Shown: one piece after another, positions 8,188 to 15,959 of the stretch | Numbering within the stretch: position 1 is the stretch's first letter | How the letters are laid out: the number at the start of each line of letters is the position of its first letter | DNA from: Micromonosporaceae bacterium | Lineage (GTDB): Bacteria > Actinomycetota > Actinomycetes > Mycobacteriales > Micromonosporaceae | Length of the DNA: 37,348 nt | Direction of reading: 5' to 3' | Assembly (NCBI GenBank): GCA_007130245.1 | Contig: SLSW01000177.1 | Span: 1-37,348, forward strand | Position numbers and translations under genes: made by a program | The notes under the pieces: model-generated | Told to the model about the DNA's origin: nothing | Database searches by the model: none | The model's input: the letters and a program-made list of their open reading frames with translations, nothing else

Positions 8188-9342
8188 TCACGCCGTGCCG
8201 GTGGACAAGGCACGCGCGAGGTGCGGTGTAACCGACCAGGTAGACACCAGCTCCTCGTACTCCCGCCGCTGCGCACCGGTCGGCGACGCTCCGGTGTGGA
8301 TGGCACGCAGCAACAGGTTGCGTGGCGTGTGCGTCGAGTCCACGAACTCCACCACCTCGACCCGGTAGCCGTGCAGCCGCAGCAGCGCCGCGCGCAGCGT
8401 GTCGGTGAGTACATCGGCGAAGCGCTCCCGCAGAATGCCGTGGCGGGTGAGCTGGTGGTACGGCGCCGGGGTGGGTGCGTGACGCAGCTGGGCGGCCACG
8501 TCGTGGTGGCAGCAGGGTGCGGCCAGAACCCATCGGGCGCGCCACTGCACCGCCCGCGCCAGCGCGTCGTCGGTGGCGGTGTCGCAGGCGTGCAGCGACA
8601 ACACCAGGTGTGGGGGTGGCTCCACCGGCGCCACCGCGATGGCACCAGCCATAAAAGACACCCGGTCGGACCAACCGAGCCCGGCCGCCAGCGCGGTGTT
8701 GCGCTCGCGCTGGTCATCACGCATGTCCACACCGGTCAGTCGAACGTCCAGTCCGCGGGCGGCGGTCAGCCACCGGTACGCCGCGAAGGTGAGGTAGGCG
8801 TTGCCGCACCCCAGGTCCGCCACCAGTAGGGGTTGCGGCAGCCCGCCGGCGGGCAGGGCCGCGTCCAGGGCCCGCAGGAACGCGTCCACCTGACGGCGCT
8901 TGTCCGCGCCGCCGCCGATCACGTCGAACAGTGGGTCGCCCGGGTCGAGCAGATGCCGGCTCGGCCGGTCGTGTGCTCGCGTCGTGGGCTCCACCCCGGG
9001 ACCGCGGTGCACCTGCGCGGCACCCGACTTGGTCACCCGCAGCTGCCACGTGACGCCGGTCGTCTCCACCCGCCAGTTGCCGAACGGCTCGGCCAGCAGC
9101 TCGTCCACGGCGGCGTCCGCGTCCGGGCCGTACGGCAGGTTGCGGGTCACCGGTCGCTGCCCGTCGGAGGCGCTGACCTGCAGCTGCCGGCCGGAGGCCA
9201 GGTCCACCGGTCGTACGTCCGCCCGCGTCATCGACGGTCGGTGGCCGCGACGCCGCCCGGCTGCCACCGCCCGCACCAGGGCATCCCGGTCCAGTAGCAG
9301 CCGGCGCACCTCGGCCAGCGCATTAGACAGATCTTCCGGCAT
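8188..9342 (-). CDS. Class I SAM methyltransferase with PCC motif
   Basis: A 384-residue protein with an N-terminal domain of about 170 residues followed by a Rossmann methyltransferase domain. The SAM-binding motif I is LLVADLGCGNAYLTFAAYRW. The next acidic motif is RLTGVDMRDDQRERN. LVLSLHACDTATDDALARAV leads to WVLAAPCCHHDVAAQL. That last PCCHH motif is characteristic of the Methyltransf_32 (METTL25-like) group, whose bacterial substrates are, to my knowledge, unassigned. The ATG 9342 start lies 2 nt after the stop of the upstream hydrolase gene, which implies translational coupling. RNA is a plausible substrate by family, but nothing in the sequence settles it. Confidence 0.85.
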   Translation of the reverse strand: MPEDLSNALAEVRRLLLDRDALVRAVAAGRRRGHRPSMTRADVRPVDLASGRQLQVSASDGQRPVTRNLPYGPDADAAVDELLAEPFGNWRVETTGVTWQLRVTKSGAAQVHRGPGVEPTTRAHDRPSRHLLDPGDPLFDVIGGGADKRRQVDAFLRALDAALPAGGLPQPLLVADLGCGNAYLTFAAYRWLTAARGLDVRLTGVDMRDDQRERNTALAAGLGWSDRVSFMAGAIAVAPVEPPPHLVLSLHACDTATDDALARAVQWRARWVLAAPCCHHDVAAQLRHAPTPAPYHQLTRHGILRERFADVLTDTLRAALLRLHGYRVEVVEFVDSTHTPRNLLLRAIHTGASPTGAQRREYEELVSTWSVTPHLARALSTGTA

Positions 9343-9344
9343 GG

Positions 9345-10289
9345 TCACAGCATGCGGGACTCGCCGACGGCGAGGTCCCACAGGTCGTCGCGGACCCGGC
9401 CGGCCTCTGCCCACGCCTTGGCGGCGCGCTCCGGCGGCTCGGTGACCGGCTCGGCGGACAGGATGAACGTGCCCCAGTGCATGGTGGCCATCCGCCGGGC
9501 GCCAAGGTCGTCGCTGGCACGCACCGCTTCCTCCGGGTTGAGGTGCAGTGGCCGCATGAACCACTCCGGTTCATATGCCCCTACCGGCATCAGGGCCAGG
9601 TCGATGCCCGGATAGCGGGCGCCGATCTCGGCGAACCAGTGGCCGTAGGCGGTGTCGCCGGCGAAGTAGATCCGCGTGCCGCCGTCGGCGGTGAGCATCC
9701 AGCCGCCCCACAGCGTGCGGCAGGTGTCGGTCAGCCCACGGCGGCTCCAGTGGTGGGTCGGCACGAAGTCGAGTCGCACCCCACCGATGCGGTGCGACTC
9801 CCACCAGTCCAGCTCGACCACGTCGACGAATCCGCGCCGCCGGAACCAGCCGGCGAGCCGGGCGGGTACGAGCATCGGGGTGTCGCGCGGCAGCCGGCGA
9901 ATGGTGGGGGCGTCCAGGTGGTCGTAGTGGTTGTGGCTGATCACCACTGCGTCCACGCGGGGCAGGTCGTCCCAGGCGACAGCGGCCGGAATGAGCCGGG
10001 GCCGCACCCCCGGGATGCGGCGCGACCACACCGGGTCGGTGAGCACGGTCATCCCGCCGAGACGCAGGACGAATGTGGCGTGCCCGACCCAGGTGACCGA
10101 CGCCGACGCGTTGTCGGGTGCCGGGACGGCGCCGGCGTCGGGCGCGATCGGGATGGCGTCGGCGTCGGCGAGCAGGTCGGCGGCCGGACCCCGCTCGCGC
10201 ATCATCCGCATCACATCCCGGAAGCCGGGCAGAGGCGAGGTCAGTCGATCGACGAACGAACGGGGCCACCGGCGGGGCGGGTCGACCAT
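9345..10289 (-). CDS. Metallo-beta-lactamase-fold hydrolase (UlaG/NAPE-PLD-like)
   Basis: A 314-residue MBL-fold protein. ASVTWVGHATFVLRLGG and VLTDPVWSRR are the first strands of the fold. The metal motif is VISHNHYDHLD (HxHxDH). Further ligands follow in VPTHHWSRRG, YFAGDTAYG and MATMHWGTF. The architecture matches the UlaG / NAPE-phospholipase D-like branch, usually 300-350 residues. Substrates range over phosphodiesters and lactones, so the reaction is unknown. The frame reads MVDPPRRWPRSF from 10289; no strong ribosome site is seen, and a later start would still keep the fold. It is followed at once by the PCC-motif methyltransferase. Confidence 0.87.
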   Translation of the reverse strand: MVDPPRRWPRSFVDRLTSPLPGFRDVMRMMRERGPAADLLADADAIPIAPDAGAVPAPDNASASVTWVGHATFVLRLGGMTVLTDPVWSRRIPGVRPRLIPAAVAWDDLPRVDAVVISHNHYDHLDAPTIRRLPRDTPMLVPARLAGWFRRRGFVDVVELDWWESHRIGGVRLDFVPTHHWSRRGLTDTCRTLWGGWMLTADGGTRIYFAGDTAYGHWFAEIGARYPGIDLALMPVGAYEPEWFMRPLHLNPEEAVRASDDLGARRMATMHWGTFILSAEPVTEPPERAAKAWAEAGRVRDDLWDLAVGESRML

Positions 10290-10375
10290 AACCTCCAGGC
10301 TACGCAGATGGCGGCGACCACCCTAGCGGTTGCGCGAACCGCCGGGTGGCCTCCGTACGTCTGCGGTACCGGCAG

Positions 10376-12220
10376 TCAGCTGGACGCGGCGGTCGAGCCC
10401 CGGCGGCCGCGCCCGCCGCGGCGGCGCCGTGCCCGCGGTCTGCCCTCGCCGGCCGTGCCCTGAGCACCGGCCGTGCCCTGAGCACCGGCCGCGCCCTGAG
10501 CACCGGCCGCGCCCTGAGCACCGGCCGCGCCACTGTCCGCGCCCTTGCCGTGGCTCCCGCCGGTGTCGGCGCGGGTGTCGGCGACCGGGTCGCCGTTCGT
10601 ACCCGGGCCCGCGTCGCCACCGGTGCCGGTGGCTGTCGTGGTCCCGGACGAGCTGGTGGCCTCGTCCGCGGTACGGCGCCGGCGGCGGCGCTGCCGGGAC
10701 CGCTGTGTCGCTGAGTCGTCCTGCCGGCCGGTGCCCGCGTCGCCGGCCCGCTCGCCGGCCCGGTCGCGTCCCTGGTCCCGTCCGCGTCCGCGTCCGCGTC
10801 CCCGTTCCCGGTCGCGGTCGCGGGAACGCCCGTCGCCCTTGCGCGCCGACGGGGAACGCCCGCCGAGGTCGTCCTGCCGTTCGGCGGCCAGCCCCGCGCG
10901 GGACCGCTGGGCGTGCGGCAGTTCACCGGTCGCGTCGCTCGGGATGTCAAGGTCGGTGAAGAGCCACGGCGAGGTGTGGTACGTCTCCGGCGGGTCCGGC
11001 GTCTCCAGCCCGAGCGACTTGTCGATCAGCTTCCACCGGACCACGTCCTCCCAATCGACGAACGTGACGGCCACGCCGGTGGCGCCGGCGCGTCCGGTCC
11101 GCCCGATCCGGTGGGTGTAGGCGTCCGGGTCGTCCGGGCAGTCGTAGTTGATCACATGTGTGACGCCGGAGACGTCCAGGCCGCGGGCGGCTACATCGGT
11201 GGCCACGAGCACGTCGACCTTGCCGGTGCGAAATGCCCGCAGTGCCTGCTCCCGCGCGCCCTGGCCGAGGTCACCGTGCACCGCGGCTACCGCGAAGCCA
11301 CGGAAGTCGAGCTCGCCTGCGACCTTGTCGACCCCCCGCTTCGTGCGGGAGAAGATCATGGTTAGGCCGCGTTCGTGCACCTGCAGGATCCGGGCCACGA
11401 TCTCGACCTTGTTCAGCGAGTGGGTGCGGTAGACCACCTGCTTGGTCTGCGGCACCTTGCCGGCCTCGGCGTCGGGGTGGGTGGCGTGCACGGTCACCGG
11501 CGAGCGCAGGAACCGGCGGGCCAGCGTGACGATCGGCTCGGGCATGGTCGCCGAGAACAGCATCGTCTGGCGCTCGTCCGACAGCATCGACAGGATCTTC
11601 TCGACGTCGTCGAGGAAACCGAGGTCCAGCATCCGGTCTGCCTCGTCGAGCACCAGCGCGTTGATGCGCTGGAGCCGCAGCTTCTTCTGGCGGGCCAGGT
11701 CCAGCAGTCGGCCCGGGGTGCCGACGACGATCTCCACGCCCTTGCCCAACGTGTCGACCTGCGGTTCGTAAGCCACGCCGCCGTAGATCGGCAGTACCCG
11801 GATGTCGCGGGTGGCGCCGGCGGTGGCCAGGTCCTTGGCGACCTGCAGGCCGAGCTCGCGGGTCGGGACGACCACCAGCGCCTGCGGAGTGCCGTCGGCG
11901 CCCTCAGCGCGCGAGCGCACCCGCTCCAGCAGCGGTACGCCGAAAGCCAGGGTCTTGCCGGTGCCGGTGGGTGCCTGCCCGATGAGGTCGGATCCACGCA
12001 TCGCGATCGGCAGCGCGTACTCCTGGATCGCGAACGACCGGGTGATGCCGACCGCTGACAATGCGGCAACGGTCTCGTCGCGGGCGCCGAGGTCGGCGAA
12101 GGTGGGGCTGTCCGGTCGCACCGGCTTGCGGTCAGGCGGGGTGGCGTCGCCGCGGTCAGCCGGTGCGGTCAGCTCGGTTGGTTCGTGGGTATTGGTAATT
12201 TTCTGGTGGCTGTCCGTCAT
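10376..12220 (-). CDS. DEAD-box RNA helicase with RG/GAQG-rich tail
   Basis: A 614-residue ATP-dependent RNA helicase of the RhlE/DeaD type. Motifs are complete: Q motif (SFAIQEYALP), I (APTGTGKT), Ia (PTRELG), GG, Ib (TPGR), II (DEAD), III (SAT), IV (MIFSRTKRG), V (ATDVAARGLD) and VI (HRIGRTGRAG). After about residue 430 the protein is basic and disordered, with RDRDRERGRGRGRGR, then RQRRRRRR, then five AAGAQG-like hexapeptides and a final RARRRRGGRGRRG. Such tails bind RNA and aid clustering in mRNA-decay bodies or ribosome assembly. ATG 12220 gives the N-terminus MTDSHQKITN. It is divergent from a ferritin-like gene. Confidence 0.93.
   Translation of the reverse strand: MTDSHQKITNTHEPTELTAPADRGDATPPDRKPVRPDSPTFADLGARDETVAALSAVGITRSFAIQEYALPIAMRGSDLIGQAPTGTGKTLAFGVPLLERVRSRAEGADGTPQALVVVPTRELGLQVAKDLATAGATRDIRVLPIYGGVAYEPQVDTLGKGVEIVVGTPGRLLDLARQKKLRLQRINALVLDEADRMLDLGFLDDVEKILSMLSDERQTMLFSATMPEPIVTLARRFLRSPVTVHATHPDAEAGKVPQTKQVVYRTHSLNKVEIVARILQVHERGLTMIFSRTKRGVDKVAGELDFRGFAVAAVHGDLGQGAREQALRAFRTGKVDVLVATDVAARGLDVSGVTHVINYDCPDDPDAYTHRIGRTGRAGATGVAVTFVDWEDVVRWKLIDKSLGLETPDPPETYHTSPWLFTDLDIPSDATGELPHAQRSRAGLAAERQDDLGGRSPSARKGDGRSRDRDRERGRGRGRGRDQGRDRAGERAGDAGTGRQDDSATQRSRQRRRRRRTADEATSSSGTTTATGTGGDAGPGTNGDPVADTRADTGGSHGKGADSGAAGAQGAAGAQGAAGAQGTAGAQGTAGEGRPRARRRRGGRGRRGSTAASS
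10457..10528. repeat. 18-bp tandem repeat (x4) in the helicase tail
   Basis: Four head-to-tail copies of GCCCTGAGCACCGGCCGY (10457, 10475, 10493, 10511), identical except for the last base of the first copy. On the coding strand it encodes AAGAQG-type hexapeptides near the C-terminus of the DEAD-box protein. The near-identity at DNA level indicates recent slippage-type expansion. Confidence 0.9.
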
Positions 12221-12535
12221 AGGGTGGTTCTCGCGTGCCCTTCATCGGGTTCGCCGGCGCTGTGTCCGCCAGCGGTTCGGGTGCGCCCCATCGTTCCCAA
12301 GGGCGCGATATCGGGTTTGTGGCGCGCACCATGAGCGGCGGGCTTCAGTCAAACAACCGCGGGCGCGCGGTCGCGGGCGGTGGTCCGCCCGCGCAACACC
12401 ACCATAGTACGGCAACCGTGGCGACCACGGCGAACCGCTCCGATCGGACGGTACGTGTCGCGCCTGCGGGACCCGGTCCGGGCGGGGATGCGGGTGCGGG
12501 TGCCTCTGCCGGTCGTGTGGGGCTAGCCTGCCCGT
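12221..12535. other. Divergent promoter region with leader hairpin
   Basis: This 315-nt gap separates the helicase (minus) and ferritin-like (plus) genes. It contains a perfect 9-bp hairpin, CGCGGGCGG and CCGCCCGCG (12372-12380, 12385-12393) with a TGGT loop. It would lie about 150 nt upstream of the helicase start, and could be in its 5' leader or act as a boundary between the two promoters. TAGCCT (12524-12529) ends 6 nt before the ferritin-like GTG and resembles a -10 box of a leaderless actinobacterial gene. I see no coding potential. Confidence 0.4.
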
Positions 12536-13198
12536 GTGAGCACCACCGCACCCGTACCCGCGACCGAGGCGGTCGTCGAGCTGCTCGGCATGCTCGCCTA
12601 CGGCGAGCTGCTCGCGTTCGACCGCATGGCCAACGACGCCCGGCTGGCCCCGGACCTACGGCGACGCGCGGTGCTCTCGGAGATGGCCGCCGTGGAGATC
12701 ACCAACTACCGGCGCCTGGTCGAGCGGCTCGGGGAGCTGGGCGCCGACCCGCAGGCGGCGATGGTGCCGTACGTCGCGTCGTTGCAGGCCTACCACGACC
12801 AGACCGAGCCGCGGGACTGGCTGGAGGCGCTGACCAAGGCCTATGTGGGCGACGGCATCGCCGACGACTTCTCCCGGGAGGTGGCGGCATTTCTGGACCA
12901 TCGGGACCGGGAGCTGGTGCTGCAGGTGCTGCACGACTCCCACTACAACCAGTTCGCCGCGGCCGAGATCCGTACCGCGATCGAGTCCGACCCCAAGCTC
13001 GCCAACCGCCTGTCGATGTGGGCCCGCCGGCTGGTTGGCGAAGGGCTGTCGCAGGCGCAGCGGGTGGCGGGCGAGCGGCCCGCGTTGACCGCGCTGATCG
13101 TGGCCGGTTCCGGTGACCAGGCCGGCGTGCAGGCGCTGTTCAAGCGGCTGACGCAGTCGCACGGCGCCCGGATGACCGCGGTCGGTCTCAACAACTGA
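12536..13198 (+). CDS. Ferritin-like fold protein (MiaE-like)
   Basis: A 220-residue all-helical protein. The N-terminal helix EAVVELLGMLAYGELLAFDR and the next helix LSEMAAVEITNYRRLVERL carry Glu residues in the pattern of diiron ferritin-like proteins. VLHDSHYNQFAAAEIRTAI supplies further potential ligands. This conserved actinobacterial family resembles the tRNA hydroxylase MiaE fold; whether all metal ligands are intact, and what it oxidises, is not clear from sequence. It starts at GTG 12536 with a -10-like TAGCCT 6 nt upstream and no Shine-Dalgarno, so it may be leaderless. It sits between the helicase and DUF3107 genes, an arrangement I recall from other actinomycetes. Confidence 0.75.
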   Translation: MSTTAPVPATEAVVELLGMLAYGELLAFDRMANDARLAPDLRRRAVLSEMAAVEITNYRRLVERLGELGADPQAAMVPYVASLQAYHDQTEPRDWLEALTKAYVGDGIADDFSREVAAFLDHRDRELVLQVLHDSHYNQFAAAEIRTAIESDPKLANRLSMWARRLVGEGLSQAQRVAGERPALTALIVAGSGDQAGVQALFKRLTQSHGARMTAVGLNN

Positions 13199-13208
13199 CC
13201 GTCACCCA

Positions 13209-13278
13209 CCCCGTTGATCTAGGGATTGTTCACGTGAACGGAGATCAAATCGCGTGAATAAACCCTAGATCAACGGGG
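13209..13278. repeat. Intergenic palindrome, CGTYGATCTAGGG family, copy 1
   Basis: Perfect 16-bp arms CCCCGTTGATCTAGGG (13209-13224) and its complement (13263-13278). The inner parts, GTTCACGTGA on the left and TCGCGTGAAT on the right, extend the pairing imperfectly. It lies between the converging ferritin-like and DUF3107 genes, so it can serve as a bidirectional terminator. It is the same family as the element at 21284-21347. Confidence 0.85.
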
Positions 13279-13286
13279 GAGGGGGG

Positions 13287-13514
13287 TCAGGACGGCATGA
13301 AGCCGACCGGCCGGTGGGAGGTCTCCGCGATCTCCACGTACGCCACCTTGTCGGCAGGCACGATGACGCGCCGACCCTTCTCGTCCACCAGCTGCAGCAC
13401 GCCTTCAGTGAGCGCCTTGGTCACGGTCGTCTCGACCTCGTCCTGCGTCTGCGCACTCTCCACGATGATCTCCCGTGGCGCGTGCTGCACGCCGATCTTG
13501 ACCTCCACGGCCAC
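13287..13514 (-). CDS. DUF3107 protein
   Basis: A 75-residue conserved actinobacterial protein of unknown function. It reads VEVKIGVQHAPREIIVESAQ, then a helix with VTKAL, then LQLVDEKGRRVIVPADKVAYVEI and ends RPVGFMPS. The pattern suggests strand-helix-strand-strand, a small ATP-synthase-epsilon-like or SHS2-like module by appearance only. The VGF ending is typical of DUF3107. It starts at GTG 13514. The co-directional TetR gene stops 13 nt upstream, so the two are probably transcribed together; this pair is a recurrent neighbourhood in actinomycetes as I recall it. Confidence 0.88.
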   Translation of the reverse strand: MAVEVKIGVQHAPREIIVESAQTQDEVETTVTKALTEGVLQLVDEKGRRVIVPADKVAYVEIAETSHRPVGFMPS

Positions 13515-13527
13515 TCCTCACTCAGGG

Positions 13528-14184
13528 CTAGCGGTTCCCTGCCGACGATACCTGTCCGTCGGGCTCGGCCTGCAGCGGGAAGCTGGCGATTCCCCGCCAG
13601 GCCAGGGCGGCCAGTAGCGCCTCCGCGTCCTCCTTGGGGACCCGGCGGCCCCCGGCGAGCCAGAAGCGCGCGGCGGTGTGGGCAGACCCCACCAGCCCCG
13701 CCGCGAGCAGTTCGGCGTGGTCGCGGGACACGCCGGTGTCAGCCATGATCGTGTCCGCGACCGCCTCGATGGACTCGCGCTCGGCCCGCTCCACCCGCTC
13801 CCGCGCGGCCGACTCGTTGCGTAGGTCCGACTCGAACACCAGCCGGAATGCCTCGCTCTCATGGTCGATCAGGTCGAAGTAGGCCTGCATCGCGCTGCGC
13901 ACCCGGTCCTTGTTGTCGGTGGTCGCGGCCATCGCGGCCCGAGTCCGCGATGCCAGCGCGTCACAGTGCGTGTCCAGCAGGGCGAGGTAGAGCTCCAGCT
14001 TGCTCTGGAAGTGCTGGTAGAGCACGGGCTTGGAGACCCCCGCCCGCTCGGCGATGTCATCCATGGCCGCAGCGTGGTAACCCTGCGCGACGAAGACCTC
14101 TTCGGCGGCGGCGAGCAGCTGTTTGCGGCGCGCCGAGCGTGGCAGGCGGGTTGTCCGCCCGAGTGCGGGCGTGTGCGAGGTCAT
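13528..14184 (-). CDS. TetR/AcrR family regulator
   Basis: A 218-residue TetR-type regulator. The helix-turn-helix is RRKQLLAAAEEVFVAQGYHA, then MDDIAERAGVSKPVLYQHF, then QSKLELYLALLD. The C-terminal domain contains FRLVFESDLRNE and ends GIASFPL, as in the actinobacterial TetR proteins paired with DUF3107. ATG 14184 is chosen because GGAGGAAG lies just upstream on the coding strand; the frame is open to 14334 without a better site. No clear palindrome is seen in its upstream region (14185-14357), so its targets are unknown. It likely forms a two-gene unit with the DUF3107 gene. Confidence 0.87.
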   Translation of the reverse strand: MTSHTPALGRTTRLPRSARRKQLLAAAEEVFVAQGYHAAAMDDIAERAGVSKPVLYQHFQSKLELYLALLDTHCDALASRTRAAMAATTDNKDRVRSAMQAYFDLIDHESEAFRLVFESDLRNESAARERVERAERESIEAVADTIMADTGVSRDHAELLAAGLVGSAHTAARFWLAGGRRVPKEDAEALLAALAWRGIASFPLQAEPDGQVSSAGNR

Positions 14185-14357
14185 CGGCTTCCTCCGGTTG
14201 GTGGACGCTACCGCTACATCATCACGCATGGTCGCGTGAAACGGCGAAGGCAGGTGGGACGCCGTCGGTAGAGCCGTGGACGGTTCACGTCCTTTCGGGG
14301 CCTTATCGGAACGCATCGCGGACGGTAACCTCACGGTGGGCGACCAAGGAGCACGTG

Positions 14358-15944
14358 GTGGACGAACAGCAGACCGACGGGGTCGGCGACAGGCACAACG
14401 GCACCGGCATCGCCGGTGCGGCCGGGTGGCGCCCCGAGGCGGGCGGTGTCACACAGGGTCAGTCCAGCGTACGGGAGGCACCCGACCCCACCGACCCCAC
14501 CGACCCCACCGACCCCACCGAACCCCGGACCGCGGGTCGCCGGCCACCGGCGCACCCCGGCGCGGACGCGCCGGCGCAGCGCTGGCACGCGCCTGGACTG
14601 GACGACGACACGCCGCCCGACGGCACGCCGTCGCTGGAGCCGCCGCTGTGGCGGGAGGCGGCAGCCCGGCACGCCGGCACCGCGCCGGTGCCGTCGGAGC
14701 GGCGAGCCCCAGGTGCGCCGGAACTGCCTGCGGCCGGGTACGCCGTGCCCAGGCACTCCGTGGAGGCCAGGCACTCCGTGGAGCCCAGGCACTCCGTGGA
14801 GGCCACGCACTCCGTGGAGGCCACGCACCCCGTGGAGGCCAGGCACGCCGCCCCCGCGCCGGGCGCGCCGGCCCTCCCCGACGACGGTCGGCGATCGCGC
14901 GAAAACTCGACGGTGTGGGAGCCCGGCGGTGGGGACCCGGACCCGCCCGTGGCCGACCCGACCGAGACCACGTCGCGCCCCATCGGCGCCCCGGCCCCGG
15001 CAGCGCCCGCGGCGGCCCCCCCCGCGATCTCCGCGCCGGCCTACGGCGGCCTGCCGCAACGGGTGCCGGCTGAGCCGGACGTTCCCCACGTGCCGGAGCC
15101 CCGCGAGGCCGCCGCGACCGCGCCACCGGCCGCGGCCGTGGCACGCATCGCCGACCAGCTGCGGCGCGACGACGTTCCCTCCGGGGAGAGCCGGGCCGAA
15201 GGCTTTGACGTCGACGCGGTGCTCGACGCGGTCCGGGATGTCGCCGGGGTGCGGGCTGCGGCGCTGCGCACCAACCCGCACGGCGCGCATACGCTCCGGC
15301 TGGACCTGACCGACGATGCGGATCCGGTGCGGGTGAGCCGGATAGTGGCCCAACTGTTGCAGGAGCGGATGGGCCTGTCGGCGTCGCCCCAGCACATCCC
15401 CCATCCCCGTACGCCGCCGGAGAGCGTGACCGGCGACGGCACCCCGGCCACCCGGCACGCCACCGCACCGCAACGCCCACCGTCGCGGCACCTGCGCTCG
15501 CGGCCGCTGGCGGCCGCCGGCCCCGGCCCCCGGGTCGTGATCGACCAGGTGCAGGTGCACGTCACCGGCACGGACGCGAGCGTGGAGGTGAGGCTGACCG
15601 CCGGCGACCGGGTGGCACTCGGGCTGGCCAGCGGCCCGGCCATCGATTCGTACGTCGTGCGGCTCGCGGCGGTCTCCACCGCAAAGGCGGTGGACGAGCT
15701 GATGCGGGAGGCCGGCCGGCCGTCCGCCCCGGAGGACACACCGTCGCGGTGCTTCGTCGAGCACACCGGGGTGGTGCCGTTCGGCGGCAGCGAGGTCGCG
15801 GTGGTCGTGGTGCTGCTGGTCTGCGGGGGCTTTGTGGAGCAACTGGCGGGCTCCGCGGTGGTCGACGGGGACAGCCGGCACGCCGCGGTGCGTGCCACGC
15901 TCGGCGCGATCAACCGAAGACTGGATGCACTGCTCGCTGGTTGA
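14358..15944 (+). CDS. Repeat-rich hypothetical protein with conserved C-terminal domain
   Basis: A 528-residue protein I cannot name. GTG 14358 is chosen because AAGGAG (14346-14351) lies 6 nt upstream; GTG 14355 is also possible. Residues 1 to about 260 are low-complexity, rich in Pro, Ala and Thr, with (DPT)4 and five RHSVEA-like hexapeptides (residues 132-161). Two conserved-looking parts follow: FDVDAVLDAVRDVAGVRAAA to LLQERMGL, and VVIDQVQVHVTGTDASVEVR through AKAVDELMREA, VVVVLLVCGGFVEQLAGSAV and a final helix. The second part looks like an alternating alpha/beta domain. No signal peptide or membrane anchor is evident. It is 15 nt upstream of an alpha/beta hydrolase gene, so the two are likely co-expressed. 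Confidence 0.7.
   Translation: MDEQQTDGVGDRHNGTGIAGAAGWRPEAGGVTQGQSSVREAPDPTDPTDPTDPTEPRTAGRRPPAHPGADAPAQRWHAPGLDDDTPPDGTPSLEPPLWREAAARHAGTAPVPSERRAPGAPELPAAGYAVPRHSVEARHSVEPRHSVEATHSVEATHPVEARHAAPAPGAPALPDDGRRSRENSTVWEPGGGDPDPPVADPTETTSRPIGAPAPAAPAAAPPAISAPAYGGLPQRVPAEPDVPHVPEPREAAATAPPAAAVARIADQLRRDDVPSGESRAEGFDVDAVLDAVRDVAGVRAAALRTNPHGAHTLRLDLTDDADPVRVSRIVAQLLQERMGLSASPQHIPHPRTPPESVTGDGTPATRHATAPQRPPSRHLRSRPLAAAGPGPRVVIDQVQVHVTGTDASVEVRLTAGDRVALGLASGPAIDSYVVRLAAVSTAKAVDELMREAGRPSAPEDTPSRCFVEHTGVVPFGGSEVAVVVVLLVCGGFVEQLAGSAVVDGDSRHAAVRATLGAINRRLDALLAG
14484..14519. repeat. 9-bp tandem repeat (x4)
   Basis: Four identical copies of GACCCCACC encode DPT tripeptides in the N-terminal part of the hypothetical protein; the next copy diverges to GAACCCCGG. 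Confidence 0.9.
14751..14840. repeat. 18-bp tandem repeat (x5) encoding RHSVEA
   Basis: Five copies of AGGCACTCCGTGGAGGCC with one to three changes each (14751, 14769, 14787, 14805, 14823) plus a partial sixth. In frame they encode RHSVEA, RHSVEP, RHSVEA, THSVEA and THPVEA, a Ser/Thr-Glu-His-rich flexible spacer. Confidence 0.9.
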
Positions 15945-15959
15945 GGCACACTTAAGGGT

